Assembly (NCBI RefSeq): GCF_003347205.1
Contig: NZ_QQBJ01000021.1
Span: forward strand, 1-64,000
Source: Mycolicibacterium moriokaense
Lineage (GTDB): Bacteria; Actinomycetota; Actinomycetes; Mycobacteriales; Mycobacteriaceae
DNA length: 64,000 bases
Direction of reading: 5' to 3'
This document shows, one piece after another, positions 37,448 to 46,722 of this stretch (within the stretch, counting starts at the first letter, position 1; the number at the start of each line of letters is the position of its first letter). A program made the position numbers and the translations under genes. The notes below the pieces were generated by a model. That model saw only the letters and a program-made list of their open reading frames with translations. It had not been told where the DNA came from and did no database searches.

Positions 37448-38815
37448 GTGACGTTACCCGACTCGTTGCGCCACCCGATTTCCCTGATGCACGGCTGGAT
37501 TCCGATCACCGTGCAGATCATCGCGGCGGTGCTGCTGATCGCCGCAGTCAGCCGACGCAGCGGGCACTGGCAGGTGCGCTGGCTGCCGTGGGCGCTGATC
37601 GTCGGCGGCGCGCTCGCCGCATCGGCGTACTGGTACGTCGCGTCCCAGGGGCTCTCCGACAGCCCAGCGCCGAGTTCCCTGTGGATCTGGATCGGGTTGA
37701 CCGGCTTCGCGCTGGCCGTGGCGGTGGCCGGTTGGCGGCGGGTGCGGTGGTGGCGGCGAGGTGTCTCGGTGGCGGCCGTGCCACTGAGCCTGCTGTGCGC
37801 CGCACTCGCCCTCAACCTGTGGGTCGGCTACTTCCCCACCGTGCAGACCGCGTGGAACCAGCTGACCGCAGGCCCGCTGCCGGACCAGACCGATGAAGTC
37901 ACGGTGATGGCGATGCAGCAGCAGCGCAAGATCCCCGCCAAGGGCACCGTGGTGGCCATCGATACCGGTGATCACGCTTCCGGCTTCCGGCATCGCGGCG
38001 AACTGGTCTACCTGCCGCCCGCCTGGTACGCCTCCAACCCGCCGCCGAAGCTGCCGACGGTGATGATGATCGGCGGTGAATTCAACACCCCGGCCGACTG
38101 GCTGCGCACCGGCCAGGCGATCAAGACGATCGACGACTTCGCCGCCGCACACCACGGCAACGCGCCCGTCCTGGTGTTCGTCGACCCGGGCGGTGCGTTC
38201 AACAACGACACCGAGTGCGTGAACGGCCCGCGGGGTAATAGCGCCGATCATCTCACCAAAGATGTTGTACCGTATATGGTCTCACGATTCGGAGTGAGCC
38301 CGGCACGGTCTCACTGGGGTGTCGCGGGCTGGTCGATGGGCGGCACGTGCGCCGTTGATCTCGCGGTGATGCATCCGGACATGTTCAGCGCGTTCGAAGA
38401 CATCGCGGGCGATATCGGGCCGAACTCGGGGAACAAGAATCAGACCATTTCGCGGCTGTTCGGTGGGAGCAACGACGCATGGGCGGCGTTCGACCCGACG
38501 ACCGTCATCACCCGACACGGCCTGTACACGGGGCTGGCCGGGTGGTACGACGTCAACGGCTCGACGGCCATGATTCAGCGCGCCAAGAACGATCAGGCCG
38601 CGGCCGCGAACTCGTTGTGCGGCATCGGCGCTGCGAACGGGATCGCCTGCGCCGTGGTGACCCAGCCGGGCAAGCACGACTGGCCGTTCGCGTCGCACGC
38701 GTTCGCCGCGGCGTTGCCGTGGCTGGCCGGCCAACTCGGCACCCCGGACGTGCCACCGAGCCCGTTGCCGTCGGCCGCCGCGGGTCCTTCTATCGAACAG
38801 GCCGCCGCACGATAG
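37448..38815 (+). CDS. Membrane-anchored esterase family protein (Rv1639c-like)
   Basis: A 455-residue protein from GTG at 37448. About four N-terminal transmembrane helices (to about residue 130) are followed by an extracytoplasmic alpha/beta hydrolase of the esterase-D/antigen-85-like type. The nucleophile is in GVAGWSMGGTCAVD, and a plausible catalytic His is in GKHDWPFASHAF. It lies 47 bp after lysX on the same strand, as Rv1639c follows lysX in M. tuberculosis. Substrate unknown; an envelope role is inferred. Confidence 0.85.
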   Translation: MTLPDSLRHPISLMHGWIPITVQIIAAVLLIAAVSRRSGHWQVRWLPWALIVGGALAASAYWYVASQGLSDSPAPSSLWIWIGLTGFALAVAVAGWRRVRWWRRGVSVAAVPLSLLCAALALNLWVGYFPTVQTAWNQLTAGPLPDQTDEVTVMAMQQQRKIPAKGTVVAIDTGDHASGFRHRGELVYLPPAWYASNPPPKLPTVMMIGGEFNTPADWLRTGQAIKTIDDFAAAHHGNAPVLVFVDPGGAFNNDTECVNGPRGNSADHLTKDVVPYMVSRFGVSPARSHWGVAGWSMGGTCAVDLAVMHPDMFSAFEDIAGDIGPNSGNKNQTISRLFGGSNDAWAAFDPTTVITRHGLYTGLAGWYDVNGSTAMIQRAKNDQAAAANSLCGIGAANGIACAVVTQPGKHDWPFASHAFAAALPWLAGQLGTPDVPPSPLPSAAAGPSIEQAAAR

Positions 38816-38835
38816 CCGCGGAGTACCGTAGCGAC

Positions 38836-39156
38836 ATGGCAGACGAACCGGTTTCGCCACCGCCGGCCACCGAAACCGAGCCGGTGACCGAGGCTCCCCC
38901 GCCCACTCCGGTGCCCGCTCCGCCGCCGGCGGAGGCCGCCGACGTCGGATACACACCGGACGGCGTGCCGACCTTCGAGTCCGTTCGGGAGAAGATCGAA
39001 ACGCGCTACGGCACCGCGATAGGGGCCACCGAACTCGCATCCGAGACACCCGAGGGCCGTTCCGTGGAAGAACAGTACGAGGAGCGCCAGCGCGCCGCGG
39101 CGGAGCGACTCGAGCAGATTCGCAAGTCCATGCGGGCCGACGACACGTCTCAGTAG
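38836..39156 (+). CDS. Small Pro-rich protein (Rv1638A-like position)
   Basis: A 106-residue hydrophilic protein with a Pro/Glu/Thr-rich N-terminal third (PVTEAPPPTPVPAPPP) and a helical C-terminal part (ESVREKIETRYGTAIGATEL, EERQRAAAERLEQIRKSM). ATG at 38836 follows the esterase by 20 bp. In M. tuberculosis a small gene, Rv1638A, sits here next to uvrA. Function unknown. Confidence 0.78.
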   Translation: MADEPVSPPPATETEPVTEAPPPTPVPAPPPAEAADVGYTPDGVPTFESVREKIETRYGTAIGATELASETPEGRSVEEQYEERQRAAAERLEQIRKSMRADDTSQ

Positions 39157-40238
39157 TCGGATTCCGCGGCCAGGATCTCGGCCAGGAATGCGTCGTCCGC
39201 GGGCTGCGCCAGGCGTGCCCGTGCGAAGTCCCGAACCCGCTGCCGCGTTTGCGGAGGCTCCTCGATTTCGGCGCCGACCGCGACGGTCGTCGCCCGCCAA
39301 TCATGGTTCCACGCAGCCGATTCCGATAACGGCTGCTGCGCAGCGTCGAGAACCGCGAAGCGGGCGCGACCGCGGCCGTCCAGGGTTCCGGCGCCGCTCA
39401 GCGGCCCGGACACCAACCGCACCGCGATGTCGCTCGGCGACCCGCCGCCCGAGAGCTCTACGCCGACAAGCGCGTTGATGTTCTGGCCATCGGCGACGAC
39501 GAGCCAGTCGATGGTGTCCTCCGCTGCGTCGAACACGCCCGGCGGCACGGCGGCCCAGGCCAGCGAGTCGGTGCCCTGCGCGACGGCGCCCGCAGTCGAC
39601 GGCGTGCGGTCCGCGCCCGCCGCGAGTGCGTAGTCATCACGTCGTGGCGTCAGCTGCGCCGGCTCTGCGGCCGCGATGTCGTCGTCAGTCAGCGCTGCCG
39701 CGGCGTGAACCAGCTCGACGACTCGCGGGTCACCGCTGCGCGCGAGCGCGGCCAGATCGGCGTAATGCGGTGCGAGCAACTGCGAAGCATCCGAGTCGAA
39801 GGTGTCGTCAGCGAAGAAGTCCTGTGCGGCCGTGGTGATCACGGCGATCTCGGCATCGACAAGGGCACCGTCGAGGGCCACGATCCCATCGCGGTGGCTG
39901 GCAGGCCACCAGCGGCGCAGCCAGTGCCCCAGCGCCAACCGGCGCAACTGATCGAGCGAACCCGGCGACACGTCGACGCCGCCGACGTCGATGCTCTGCG
40001 AGTCACGGGGCGATCGTCCGACCACTGCGGCCGCAACGGCGGCATGGCCGGATTCACCCAGTACGCGCCACAGCCAGTCCGCGCGCTCGAGATCGGTGAA
40101 GGTGATTGTCGCGGCGGCCGTTTTGTCATCCACCGTCCACGACAGCACGGCGCCACTGACTTCCAGCACGGCGAGCAACGGAGTCGGCGTGCTCAGCATG
40201 CCAGTGCTCCACAGACCGGATTCGGCGACGAGTCTCAT
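39150..40238 (-). CDS. Unknown protein, coupled partner in the CHAT/TPR region
   Basis: A 362-residue soluble protein from ATG at 40236-40238, overlapping the previous stop (ATGA). The N-terminal part has beta-strand character (LLAVLEVSGAVLSWTVDD). The middle is helical with DDDIAAAEPAQLTPRRDDY, and a C-terminal beta domain (DWLVVADGQNINALVGVEL) is followed by a helical tail rich in acidic residues. No family is recognised. It is translated together with the 436-residue protein upstream. Confidence 0.75.
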   Translation of the reverse strand: MRLVAESGLWSTGMLSTPTPLLAVLEVSGAVLSWTVDDKTAAATITFTDLERADWLWRVLGESGHAAVAAAVVGRSPRDSQSIDVGGVDVSPGSLDQLRRLALGHWLRRWWPASHRDGIVALDGALVDAEIAVITTAAQDFFADDTFDSDASQLLAPHYADLAALARSGDPRVVELVHAAAALTDDDIAAAEPAQLTPRRDDYALAAGADRTPSTAGAVAQGTDSLAWAAVPPGVFDAAEDTIDWLVVADGQNINALVGVELSGGGSPSDIAVRLVSGPLSGAGTLDGRGRARFAVLDAAQQPLSESAAWNHDWRATTVAVGAEIEEPPQTRQRVRDFARARLAQPADDAFLAEILAAESDY

Positions 40239-41545
40239 CCGGCCACGCCCAGCATCGTTTTGATCCGCTGCCGGTGATCGAGGCTCACCGACCGCGCAAC
40301 TCCCTCGAGTAACGACCGCACGTCGTCGACGTCTTGGCACTGCTCCTGCCAGACGTCGCGGCCATGCAGGCGCGCCCACAGCCGGCTCAGGTAGGGGCGT
40401 GCGAACACGCTTAAGTCGTCGATCACCTGCTGCTGTCGCGGATGGATCGGCCCGTCTCCGGCCAGATAGCGCCGGGCATGCATCACATACGCCTCTTTGC
40501 GCAGCCGCGCCTGGATCACGCTCGACAGTTGATAGCGCGGCGTGAAATCGGTCAACGGCGCGAGATCGACTCCGATCTCGATACCGGCGATGAGCGTGGC
40601 CTGATTGTCCTCCGCCAGCAGCCCCCACGGCCCGCAGGATCTGTCCACCTCCTCCGCGCACAGCAGCGGGACGTCGGGAAGCTCATCTCGGTCGAGCGCG
40701 CGCCGCAACGTGGCTCGTACCCGGTCCACGACAGACCGATTCAGCGGACGGTCGCCGGAAGTGCCGCCGATGATGGGCGGCGGGTGTTGCGGCTCAACCG
40801 AACTCAAGCCGAGTGCCACGATCGACCAGGGCAGCCCCGCCGCGGTGTCGTGGGCTTTCGCCCCGAGGTTGTACGGCGTGGCATCGGCGATCAGCGCCGA
40901 CCACACACGTTGCCGGGCCATCATGTCGCGGTGGGTGTCCGCGGGGCCCAGCACTGTCGTCAGGCCGGATAGGAAGGGGCCGGTGATCTCGTCGCCCGCA
41001 CGCACATCGCGCCAACTGTGTCGGAGTTGCTCGGAAAGCTTTGCGATGACCTGCTTGTCGGCGACGAACCGGTTGAGCACCTCGATGGCGTTGCGATCAC
41101 GGTCGCTGTGGATGCCTTGCAGCACCGTCGTCGCCGTCACCTCGTCGTCGGCGCCGGGATCTCCCCGGGTGACGGCCAGTTCGAAAGAGACCGGGAAATA
41201 CAGTTCCTGGGCGTTGCCCGTCGTGATTCGGAGCCTGCGGCGTTCGCCTTTGAGGAGCTCGAACCAGGCCGCAGCGGAACGCAACGCGGGCCCGTTGCCG
41301 ACGATCACGTCGTGCATGGCCGCCGCGACGTCGGCGTCGACGAACGGCGCCGAGTACTGCGTGTTCGAGCGGAGACGAAGCACCAGGGGGTCGATGATCC
41401 TCTTCACCGTCCTGCGCAGCGGACCGCCATCGTCGCCGCTGAGCACCTCGACACCGGACCCGATTGCCCGCCACGCCCCGTCGATCACGGCCAGGCGGGG
41501 CCTGCCGACGGCGATCGCCGCGTCCGCTGCGGCCCCCGTGGTCAT
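40235..41545 (-). CDS. Unknown protein, first gene of the coupled pair in the CHAT/TPR region
   Basis: A 436-residue soluble protein. Visible parts: a short N-terminal strand region (RPRLAVIDGAWRAIGSG), a helical region with LLKGERRRLRITTGNAQ, a central segment with LSSVEPQHPPPIIGGTSGDRP, and the C-terminal ARPYLSRLWARLHGRDVWQEQ. I recognise no family. The 83-bp divergent gap to the small membrane protein gene should hold the promoter. Confidence 0.75.
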   Translation of the reverse strand: MTTGAAADAAIAVGRPRLAVIDGAWRAIGSGVEVLSGDDGGPLRRTVKRIIDPLVLRLRSNTQYSAPFVDADVAAAMHDVIVGNGPALRSAAAWFELLKGERRRLRITTGNAQELYFPVSFELAVTRGDPGADDEVTATTVLQGIHSDRDRNAIEVLNRFVADKQVIAKLSEQLRHSWRDVRAGDEITGPFLSGLTTVLGPADTHRDMMARQRVWSALIADATPYNLGAKAHDTAAGLPWSIVALGLSSVEPQHPPPIIGGTSGDRPLNRSVVDRVRATLRRALDRDELPDVPLLCAEEVDRSCGPWGLLAEDNQATLIAGIEIGVDLAPLTDFTPRYQLSSVIQARLRKEAYVMHARRYLAGDGPIHPRQQQVIDDLSVFARPYLSRLWARLHGRDVWQEQCQDVDDVRSLLEGVARSVSLDHRQRIKTMLGVAG

Positions 41546-41628
41546 CCATAGAGGATAGAAGCGGCGCTGAACATCTCCTAGCTGAAAAGTTGGGTTCGGT
41601 AGCGGGTGCGCTGTTCGAGCCTGATCCC

Positions 41629-42054
41629 ATGCCTGACCTGTTTTCGCTCACCGTCCTCGCAGCATTCGGCGTCGGCATGTCGGCGACCCTGTTGCTCGCC
41701 CACCGTGTTGCAACTCCGGTTACCGACGTCTCCTCCGACGCGCGAACGGCTTTCGACCAGATGCTGCTCGACAAAGGGATCCTCGCCGGAAAGCAGCTGG
41801 ACCTGATCCGGCACGGCACCAGATCGCGCGGTGTTGTCACCGGCATGCGGGCGACCGGTCAGATCCGCGAGGACTTCCGGCAGGTCGAACTCGATGTCAT
41901 GGTCAGCAGGCCCGGCGGCGGCCAGTTCGCGGTGCGCGAAATCGTGTTGATCCCGGCGTCGTCCATGGCGAACGTCTCGCCGGGTTGCGTCATCGACACC
42001 TACTACCGGCCAGGCGACGAGACCGCGATCGCGGTGTCCATATCGCCGAGCTGA
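41629..42054 (+). CDS. Small membrane-anchored protein
   Basis: A 141-residue protein with one N-terminal transmembrane helix (LFSLTVLAAFGVGMSATLLLA) and a cytoplasmic or external beta-barrel-like domain (RSRGVVTGMRATGQIREDF, GQFAVREIVLIPASSM) resembling OB-fold/NfeD-like domains. It lies in opposite orientation between the coupled pair and the CHAT gene, ending 3 bp from the CHAT stop. Confidence 0.75.
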   Translation: MPDLFSLTVLAAFGVGMSATLLLAHRVATPVTDVSSDARTAFDQMLLDKGILAGKQLDLIRHGTRSRGVVTGMRATGQIREDFRQVELDVMVSRPGGGQFAVREIVLIPASSMANVSPGCVIDTYYRPGDETAIAVSISPS

Positions 42055-42057
42055 CCG

Positions 42058-43287
42058 TCACCGAGCCCCGTCGACGGCGAAAGTGACCAAGGCCGCCCAA
42101 TACAGCGGGCTGGCGGTCAGGTCGCCCGTGCGCCACCGCCGCATCTGCTCTCGCTGCCAACGGTTCACCGCGCGGCCGGCGTCGGCTTCTTCGTGGGCCC
42201 GATCGACGGCCATGATCGCCTCCGCCATCGGGTCGGCAGTCTGAGTGGATTCCGGCGCGAACTGCCGGTAGCCCGCCGCGGTCGGCAGCGACCACAGGGT
42301 CGCGGTCACCACCTGCGCACCGCGCAAAATCATCGCCGCCGCCAGGCCCGTGGCCTCGTCGAAGCGGTAGTCCCCTCCCGAGGCGCAGGCCAACAGAGCG
42401 ACGCGCGGCGGAAACGGCAACTGGGCCGACATCAGGTCAGAGGCGCTCAGTGGGCGGTCGTCGGCGAGATGCAGTGCCGCGCAGTCGGCGTGCCCGACAT
42501 CGCCGTCGGCGGCGGTCGCGTGACCGACATAGAGCAGCCTGCTCGGTGCCTCACCGAGCAGCCCGGCCAGCCACGCGCGCCCGGCGTCGGCACGCCGGAA
42601 CAGTTCGACCGCCGTTGCGACACTGGGCAACACGGACCTGCGTGCCATCAGATCGCCGAAATGCCGGGTCAAGGGCGTCTGCTCGGACGGCCGTCCGAGT
42701 ACCGAGCCCAGCGGCGAGTCGGGGCGCTGCCCAGGCACTCGCGGGTCGAGCACCAGCAGCGGTGGCCGGTCCTGGCGGCTTTCCCAATTCACGGCTGCAC
42801 GTGCGGCATTGACGATGTTCGGCGGAGCCGCCGTGAACACGTCGACGAGCTCGATCAGCCGAAAGCCGTCGTCGCCAGGCATCGCCAGCGCCGCCCAGGG
42901 CACCCGTGCCAGCCGTGTGCTCGGCGAGACGAACAGCGCCGCGCGGGGCGACGCCACACACTCCGTCAACAGCTGCCAGGCGGGCGCAGTCAGCAGTTGG
43001 GAACCCACCTCCGCGGCCATGTCCGCCTCGGCGTCCGGGGTGCCGAGCGGGCCAGTGGCGATGGCGCGCTCGACCGCATCGCGTTGGCTCTCGGATCCGA
43101 GCGGATCCGGCAGTGCCGCATCGAGCTTCGCCAGGGCCGCCATCAGAGCGGGTTCCTCGACAACCCAGGTGACCGTTCGCGACGGCTCGCCGACGATGCG
43201 CAGGCTGGCGTAGGTCGCGACACCGAGGTCGGCGAACCGCAGAACGAGGGTCCTCGGCTCGGAACCGGTCACGGCCACGTCGCCCAA
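42058..43287 (-). CDS. CHAT domain (caspase-like) protease
   Basis: A 409-residue protein. The C-terminal ~290 residues form a CHAT domain of the caspase/separase clan. Catalytic His256 is in LLYVGHATAADG and Cys301 in VALLACASGGDYR, and the closing SPLYWAALVTFAVDG is typical. The N-terminal ~115 residues are a small beta-rich domain with no recognised family. Both catalytic residues are intact, so it should be an active cysteine protease. Its start overlaps the 3' end of the TPR gene by 19 bp. Confidence 0.88.
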   Translation of the reverse strand: MGDVAVTGSEPRTLVLRFADLGVATYASLRIVGEPSRTVTWVVEEPALMAALAKLDAALPDPLGSESQRDAVERAIATGPLGTPDAEADMAAEVGSQLLTAPAWQLLTECVASPRAALFVSPSTRLARVPWAALAMPGDDGFRLIELVDVFTAAPPNIVNAARAAVNWESRQDRPPLLVLDPRVPGQRPDSPLGSVLGRPSEQTPLTRHFGDLMARRSVLPSVATAVELFRRADAGRAWLAGLLGEAPSRLLYVGHATAADGDVGHADCAALHLADDRPLSASDLMSAQLPFPPRVALLACASGGDYRFDEATGLAAAMILRGAQVVTATLWSLPTAAGYRQFAPESTQTADPMAEAIMAVDRAHEEADAGRAVNRWQREQMRRWRTGDLTASPLYWAALVTFAVDGAR

Positions 43288-44903
43288 GCGACCTCAGCGG
43301 CGGTGATGTCACGGCCGTACCGCTGGTGCGCCAACTCTCGATACCGGCTCATGATCGGTGGCGTATCAGGGTCCATCCGCAGCGGCGGCAAGGGGCCGAG
43401 CCGGGTCAACCCGCCGGCGGCGGACACCGCGGCCGATCCGGCCGCCACAAGCGCATACTCGTCGTCCGCCTCGACCGGGACGGCCGCGGTCGCGGCTTCC
43501 ATCCACTCGTCTCCGACACCCTCGGTCGGCTCTGTACTGAAAGCCCCTCGTGCACAGTGGTACTCGACCAGCTCGGTCAACAGGTCGGTGTTGCCCCACT
43601 CATGGACAACCGCGAACGCGCCGGCCAGGACCCGGGCCGACACCAACTGGGCCCAACGCATCCTGGCGTCGGCGTCGACGATGGCGTGCCGCACCGAGTC
43701 CACCGCGAGAGCCGCGGGCACCTTGAGGTCGGCGGCCTTTTCCAGCTTCACCGCCGCGTTCTCGGGATCCGCCAACGCCCGAGCGCGCAGGATGCTGCCC
43801 AGGTGGTCGTCGAGTCGGGCGTACTGCAACCAGCTGTGGCGCGGCCACGAATCGAGGAGTTCGCGTGCCTCGGTGGCCTTCTCCGCCGCCGAATCGAATC
43901 GCCCGCCAAGGATGTCGACCCAGCTGCGTTGCAGCAGGATGCGGTGAATGTGGAGGGGCTTTTCGACCTCACGCCAATGGCGTTCTGCGTGACCGAACCG
44001 CTCGTCGGCGTCATCGAGTCTGTCCAACCTCATCGCGATCAGGCCGAGGTACAGCCAGCTTCTGGATACATCGTGGGCGCGGTTGCCCTCCGCGATCGCC
44101 GGATACGCTTCGTGCACCAGGGTCTGGGTCTGCCACACATCACCGGACGCCCACGCAGCGGTCCCTCTTTCGAGTTGCGTTCTGGCCTTTGCCAATTCCC
44201 AACCCCGGGCCTCCGCGCGGGCACCCGCCCGTCGCAGCCACGGTTCGGCCTCCGACAGCCGACCGGTCTCGATGCAGAACCGTCCATAGCCGGTGCCGCC
44301 CTGGACCAGTAGGTGGTCCTCGGCCTCAGATCTGTCGCCCGGTTGGTCGATCACATTGAGCACGTTCTCCCACAATGGAACCGACTGCACGTGCATGTCG
44401 TCGTCACACAACGCGGTTGCGCAGAAGATCTGCGCATAGGTGATGAGGAACCGGTGTTCCTCGGCCAGGTCGGGGAATGTCGCGCCGGAGTCATCGCTTT
44501 GCAGCGCGAACAGTGCGAGCTCTGCCCCTTCATGGTCGCCGTGTTCGGCGGCAGCGAGCCCGGTGCGAAGGAACTGGGTCCGTCGCCCGTACCGACTGAG
44601 CATGTGGTCGATCTCGGTCTCGGCCATCGTCGTCCGCGCGGCGGCGTCCGGGTTCGCGCCCGCCCGGATCGACCGGTAGACGGTCAGGCAGTCGTCGATG
44701 CGGCGGATGGCTTCGCGCACACCGTCATATGCGGTGCGCACCAGGTACAGCTCGCCGAGGAGGGCGAAGATCTCCAACAGGATGTCGTCGCGCTCGCCGT
44801 CCTCGATCTGCTCACCGAGGGCGATCAGCAGATCCTTCGCGGCTTCTTCCTTGGCGGCGAAGATGAGCTGACGCGCGCTGGCGAGATCGCCTTCGGGGCT
44901 CAT
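43269..44903 (-). CDS. TPR-repeat protein coupled to the CHAT protease
   Basis: A 544-residue all-helical protein with repeated TPR-like helix pairs from about residue 15 to 430 (for example GTGYGRFCIETGRLSEAEPW and SWLYLGLIAMRLDRLDDADERFGHAE). The C-terminal ~110 residues form a separate helical region. TPR proteins frequently act as the sensor or scaffold partner of CHAT proteases. It overlaps the CHAT gene by 19 bp, so both are made together. It starts next to a terminator hairpin of the lipoprotein gene. Confidence 0.82.
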   Translation of the reverse strand: MSPEGDLASARQLIFAAKEEAAKDLLIALGEQIEDGERDDILLEIFALLGELYLVRTAYDGVREAIRRIDDCLTVYRSIRAGANPDAAARTTMAETEIDHMLSRYGRRTQFLRTGLAAAEHGDHEGAELALFALQSDDSGATFPDLAEEHRFLITYAQIFCATALCDDDMHVQSVPLWENVLNVIDQPGDRSEAEDHLLVQGGTGYGRFCIETGRLSEAEPWLRRAGARAEARGWELAKARTQLERGTAAWASGDVWQTQTLVHEAYPAIAEGNRAHDVSRSWLYLGLIAMRLDRLDDADERFGHAERHWREVEKPLHIHRILLQRSWVDILGGRFDSAAEKATEARELLDSWPRHSWLQYARLDDHLGSILRARALADPENAAVKLEKAADLKVPAALAVDSVRHAIVDADARMRWAQLVSARVLAGAFAVVHEWGNTDLLTELVEYHCARGAFSTEPTEGVGDEWMEAATAAVPVEADDEYALVAAGSAAVSAAGGLTRLGPLPPLRMDPDTPPIMSRYRELAHQRYGRDITAAEVAWATWP

Positions 44904-44919
44904 GGCGCAAGTTTAGGAA

Positions 44920-44948
44920 GCGGCGGGCGCGCATCGCACGCCCGCCGC
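44920..44948 (-). terminator. Hairpin downstream of the lipoprotein gene
   Basis: Perfect 10-bp arms GCGGCGGGCG (44920-44929) and CGCCCGCCGC (44939-44948) with a 9-base loop, 14 bp after the lipoprotein stop. There is no U-tract, as is common for mycobacterial terminators. It also lies in the leader region of the TPR gene, whose ATG is 17 bases further along. Confidence 0.65.
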
Positions 44949-44962
44949 CCGGCCGGAGCCGA

Positions 44963-45439
44963 TTACTTGCAGGTCACCGTCACGGTGAAGGGCTTGGTGA
45001 TCATGCCGGCCATCGGGTTCTTCATGTCGGCGCCGGTGGCTTCACCCGAGATCGTGTAGGTGCTGCCGTCGACCTTGACCTCGGCCGAACCGCTCTTCAT
45101 ACCGCCCATGTTGCTGACGGCGAGCGCGTTGCCGTCCACCACCATGCCCAGCGATTCGACGGTCGGGGTGTCGGCGTCGGTCATCACCACGCCCAGGCCC
45201 TGCTGACCGCCGATGGCCCCGCTGGCGACGTTGATCTTGCCGCCCTGCTTGACGCAGGTCACGGAGTTCAGGTCGAGACCGGCCAGGTCCTTGCCGTCGA
45301 CCTTGACCTCGGTGCTGCCGCCCGTGCTGACCTGCGTGTCACCTGCGGATGCGGTCGAGGCGCCCTTGTCGTTCGAACATCCCACCAGCAGCGCGGCACC
45401 GGCGAGCACTCCCAACGCGCCTGCGACAACTCGATTCAT
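44963..45439 (-). CDS. LpqH-like lipoprotein
   Basis: A 158-residue exported lipoprotein. It has a signal peptide MNRVVAGALGVLAGAALLVG and a lipobox LLVGC with acylated Cys21. The mature domain (VTCVKQGGKINVASGAIGG, SGEATGADMKNPMAG, ending VTVTCK with a terminal Cys that can pair with the VTCVK Cys) is the 19-kDa LpqH family fold. LpqH proteins are surface-exposed TLR2 ligands in mycobacteria. Confidence 0.9.
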   Translation of the reverse strand: MNRVVAGALGVLAGAALLVGCSNDKGASTASAGDTQVSTGGSTEVKVDGKDLAGLDLNSVTCVKQGGKINVASGAIGGQQGLGVVMTDADTPTVESLGMVVDGNALAVSNMGGMKSGSAEVKVDGSTYTISGEATGADMKNPMAGMITKPFTVTVTCK

Positions 45440-45558
45440 CGTCCTCGTTCCCTTCGTTCGTGCGTCGCCTCGATGGCGGCGTCGTGAAGAAGTCAAGGCG
45501 GTCCGGATCGCTACCGATCACAAACTTCGTCGGGCGCCGAGGGTACGGTTCGGTGGCG

Positions 45559-46722
45559 ATGCGGTCATTCACGGGTGCGCAACGGCGGGCGCGGTTGGCG
45601 CACAGGCAGTTCCTGGCTGCGCCCGCCGCGTCGATGGACGCGGCCGTCGCCTCGCTGGTCGGACTACACGCCACCGACCCCGCGACCCCGTACCTGACGC
45701 TGTGGGCGCGGTTGCCGGGTTTCGAGGTGGCCGACCTCGACGCCGCGCTGTACCGGCAACGCAGCCTCGTCAAACATCTCGCGATGCGCCGCACACTCTG
45801 GATCGTGCGCACGGGCGTGCTGGCCGACGTCCAGGCCGCAGCCAGCGATCGGGTGGCCGACAACGAGCGTCGCAAGCTGGTTGCCGACGTGCAGAAGGCC
45901 GCCGTGGCGGCCGACGGCGACCGATGGCTCGACAGCGCGTGCACAGCGGTCCTCGGCCATCTCGCCGAGCACGGTCCGACCAGCGCCGCCCAACTGCGAA
46001 CCGCCCTGCCCGAACTCGCCGGGACCTATGACCCCGCACCCGGAAAGCGTTGGGGCGGCCAGACTCCCCTGGCGCCCCGGGTGCTGACCGTGCTGGCCGT
46101 GCGCGGCGACATCGTGCGCGGCCCGAACGACGGCGGTTGGACGACGTCGCGCCCGCAGTGGGCCGCCGCCGCGGAATGGCTCGGCGACGCCGCCCCCGTG
46201 TCCCTGCAGGACGCTCGCACGGGACTCGTCCGGACCTGGCTGCGCACGTTCGGGCCGGCCACCGTCACCGACGTGAAGTGGTGGTTCGGCAACACGCTGA
46301 CGTGGGCGCGGCACGCGCTGCGTGATGTGGGGGCGGTCGAGGTCGATCTGGACGGGTCGCCCGGCTTCGCCCTGCCCGACGACCTCGATGACGTCGCCGA
46401 ACCCGAACCGTGGGGCGCGCTGCTGCCCGGTCTGGACGTCACCACGATGGGCTGGTACGAGCGCGACTGGTATCTCGGTGCGCACCGCGCCAAGGTGTTC
46501 GACACCAACGGCAACGCAGGTCCCACGGTGTGGTGGGACGGCCGAATCGTCGGTGCCTGGGCGCAAGACCCGGCTGGGCGCGTCGAGTTGCGGCTGATCG
46601 AGGACGTCGGCCGGGACGCGCGCGCGACGCTGTCGCGTCAGGCCGGCGAACTCACCGACTGGCTGGACGGCGTGCGGATCAGCCCGCGATTCCCGTCGCC
46701 GCTGTCACGCTCCGGCCGGTGA
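45559..46722 (+). CDS. Winged-helix DNA-binding domain protein (HTH_42 type)
   Basis: A 387-residue protein (from ATG 45559; GTG 45553 is an alternative). It belongs to the family of multiple winged helices related to DNA-glycosylase-like AlkX/YcaQ proteins: RRARLAHRQFLAAP near the N-terminus, then LVGLHATDPATPYLTLWARL and GPATVTDVKWWFG. Some relatives unhook interstrand crosslinks, but no catalytic motif can be confirmed here. The 3' end overlaps the convergent dehydrogenase gene by 18 bp. Confidence 0.82.
   Translation: MRSFTGAQRRARLAHRQFLAAPAASMDAAVASLVGLHATDPATPYLTLWARLPGFEVADLDAALYRQRSLVKHLAMRRTLWIVRTGVLADVQAAASDRVADNERRKLVADVQKAAVAADGDRWLDSACTAVLGHLAEHGPTSAAQLRTALPELAGTYDPAPGKRWGGQTPLAPRVLTVLAVRGDIVRGPNDGGWTTSRPQWAAAAEWLGDAAPVSLQDARTGLVRTWLRTFGPATVTDVKWWFGNTLTWARHALRDVGAVEVDLDGSPGFALPDDLDDVAEPEPWGALLPGLDVTTMGWYERDWYLGAHRAKVFDTNGNAGPTVWWDGRIVGAWAQDPAGRVELRLIEDVGRDARATLSRQAGELTDWLDGVRISPRFPSPLSRSGR

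Noticed and set aside
36320-38815. 831-codon plus-strand frame
   Set aside because: The first part is out of frame with lysX and Arg-rich; only the part from GTG 37448 is a real esterase.
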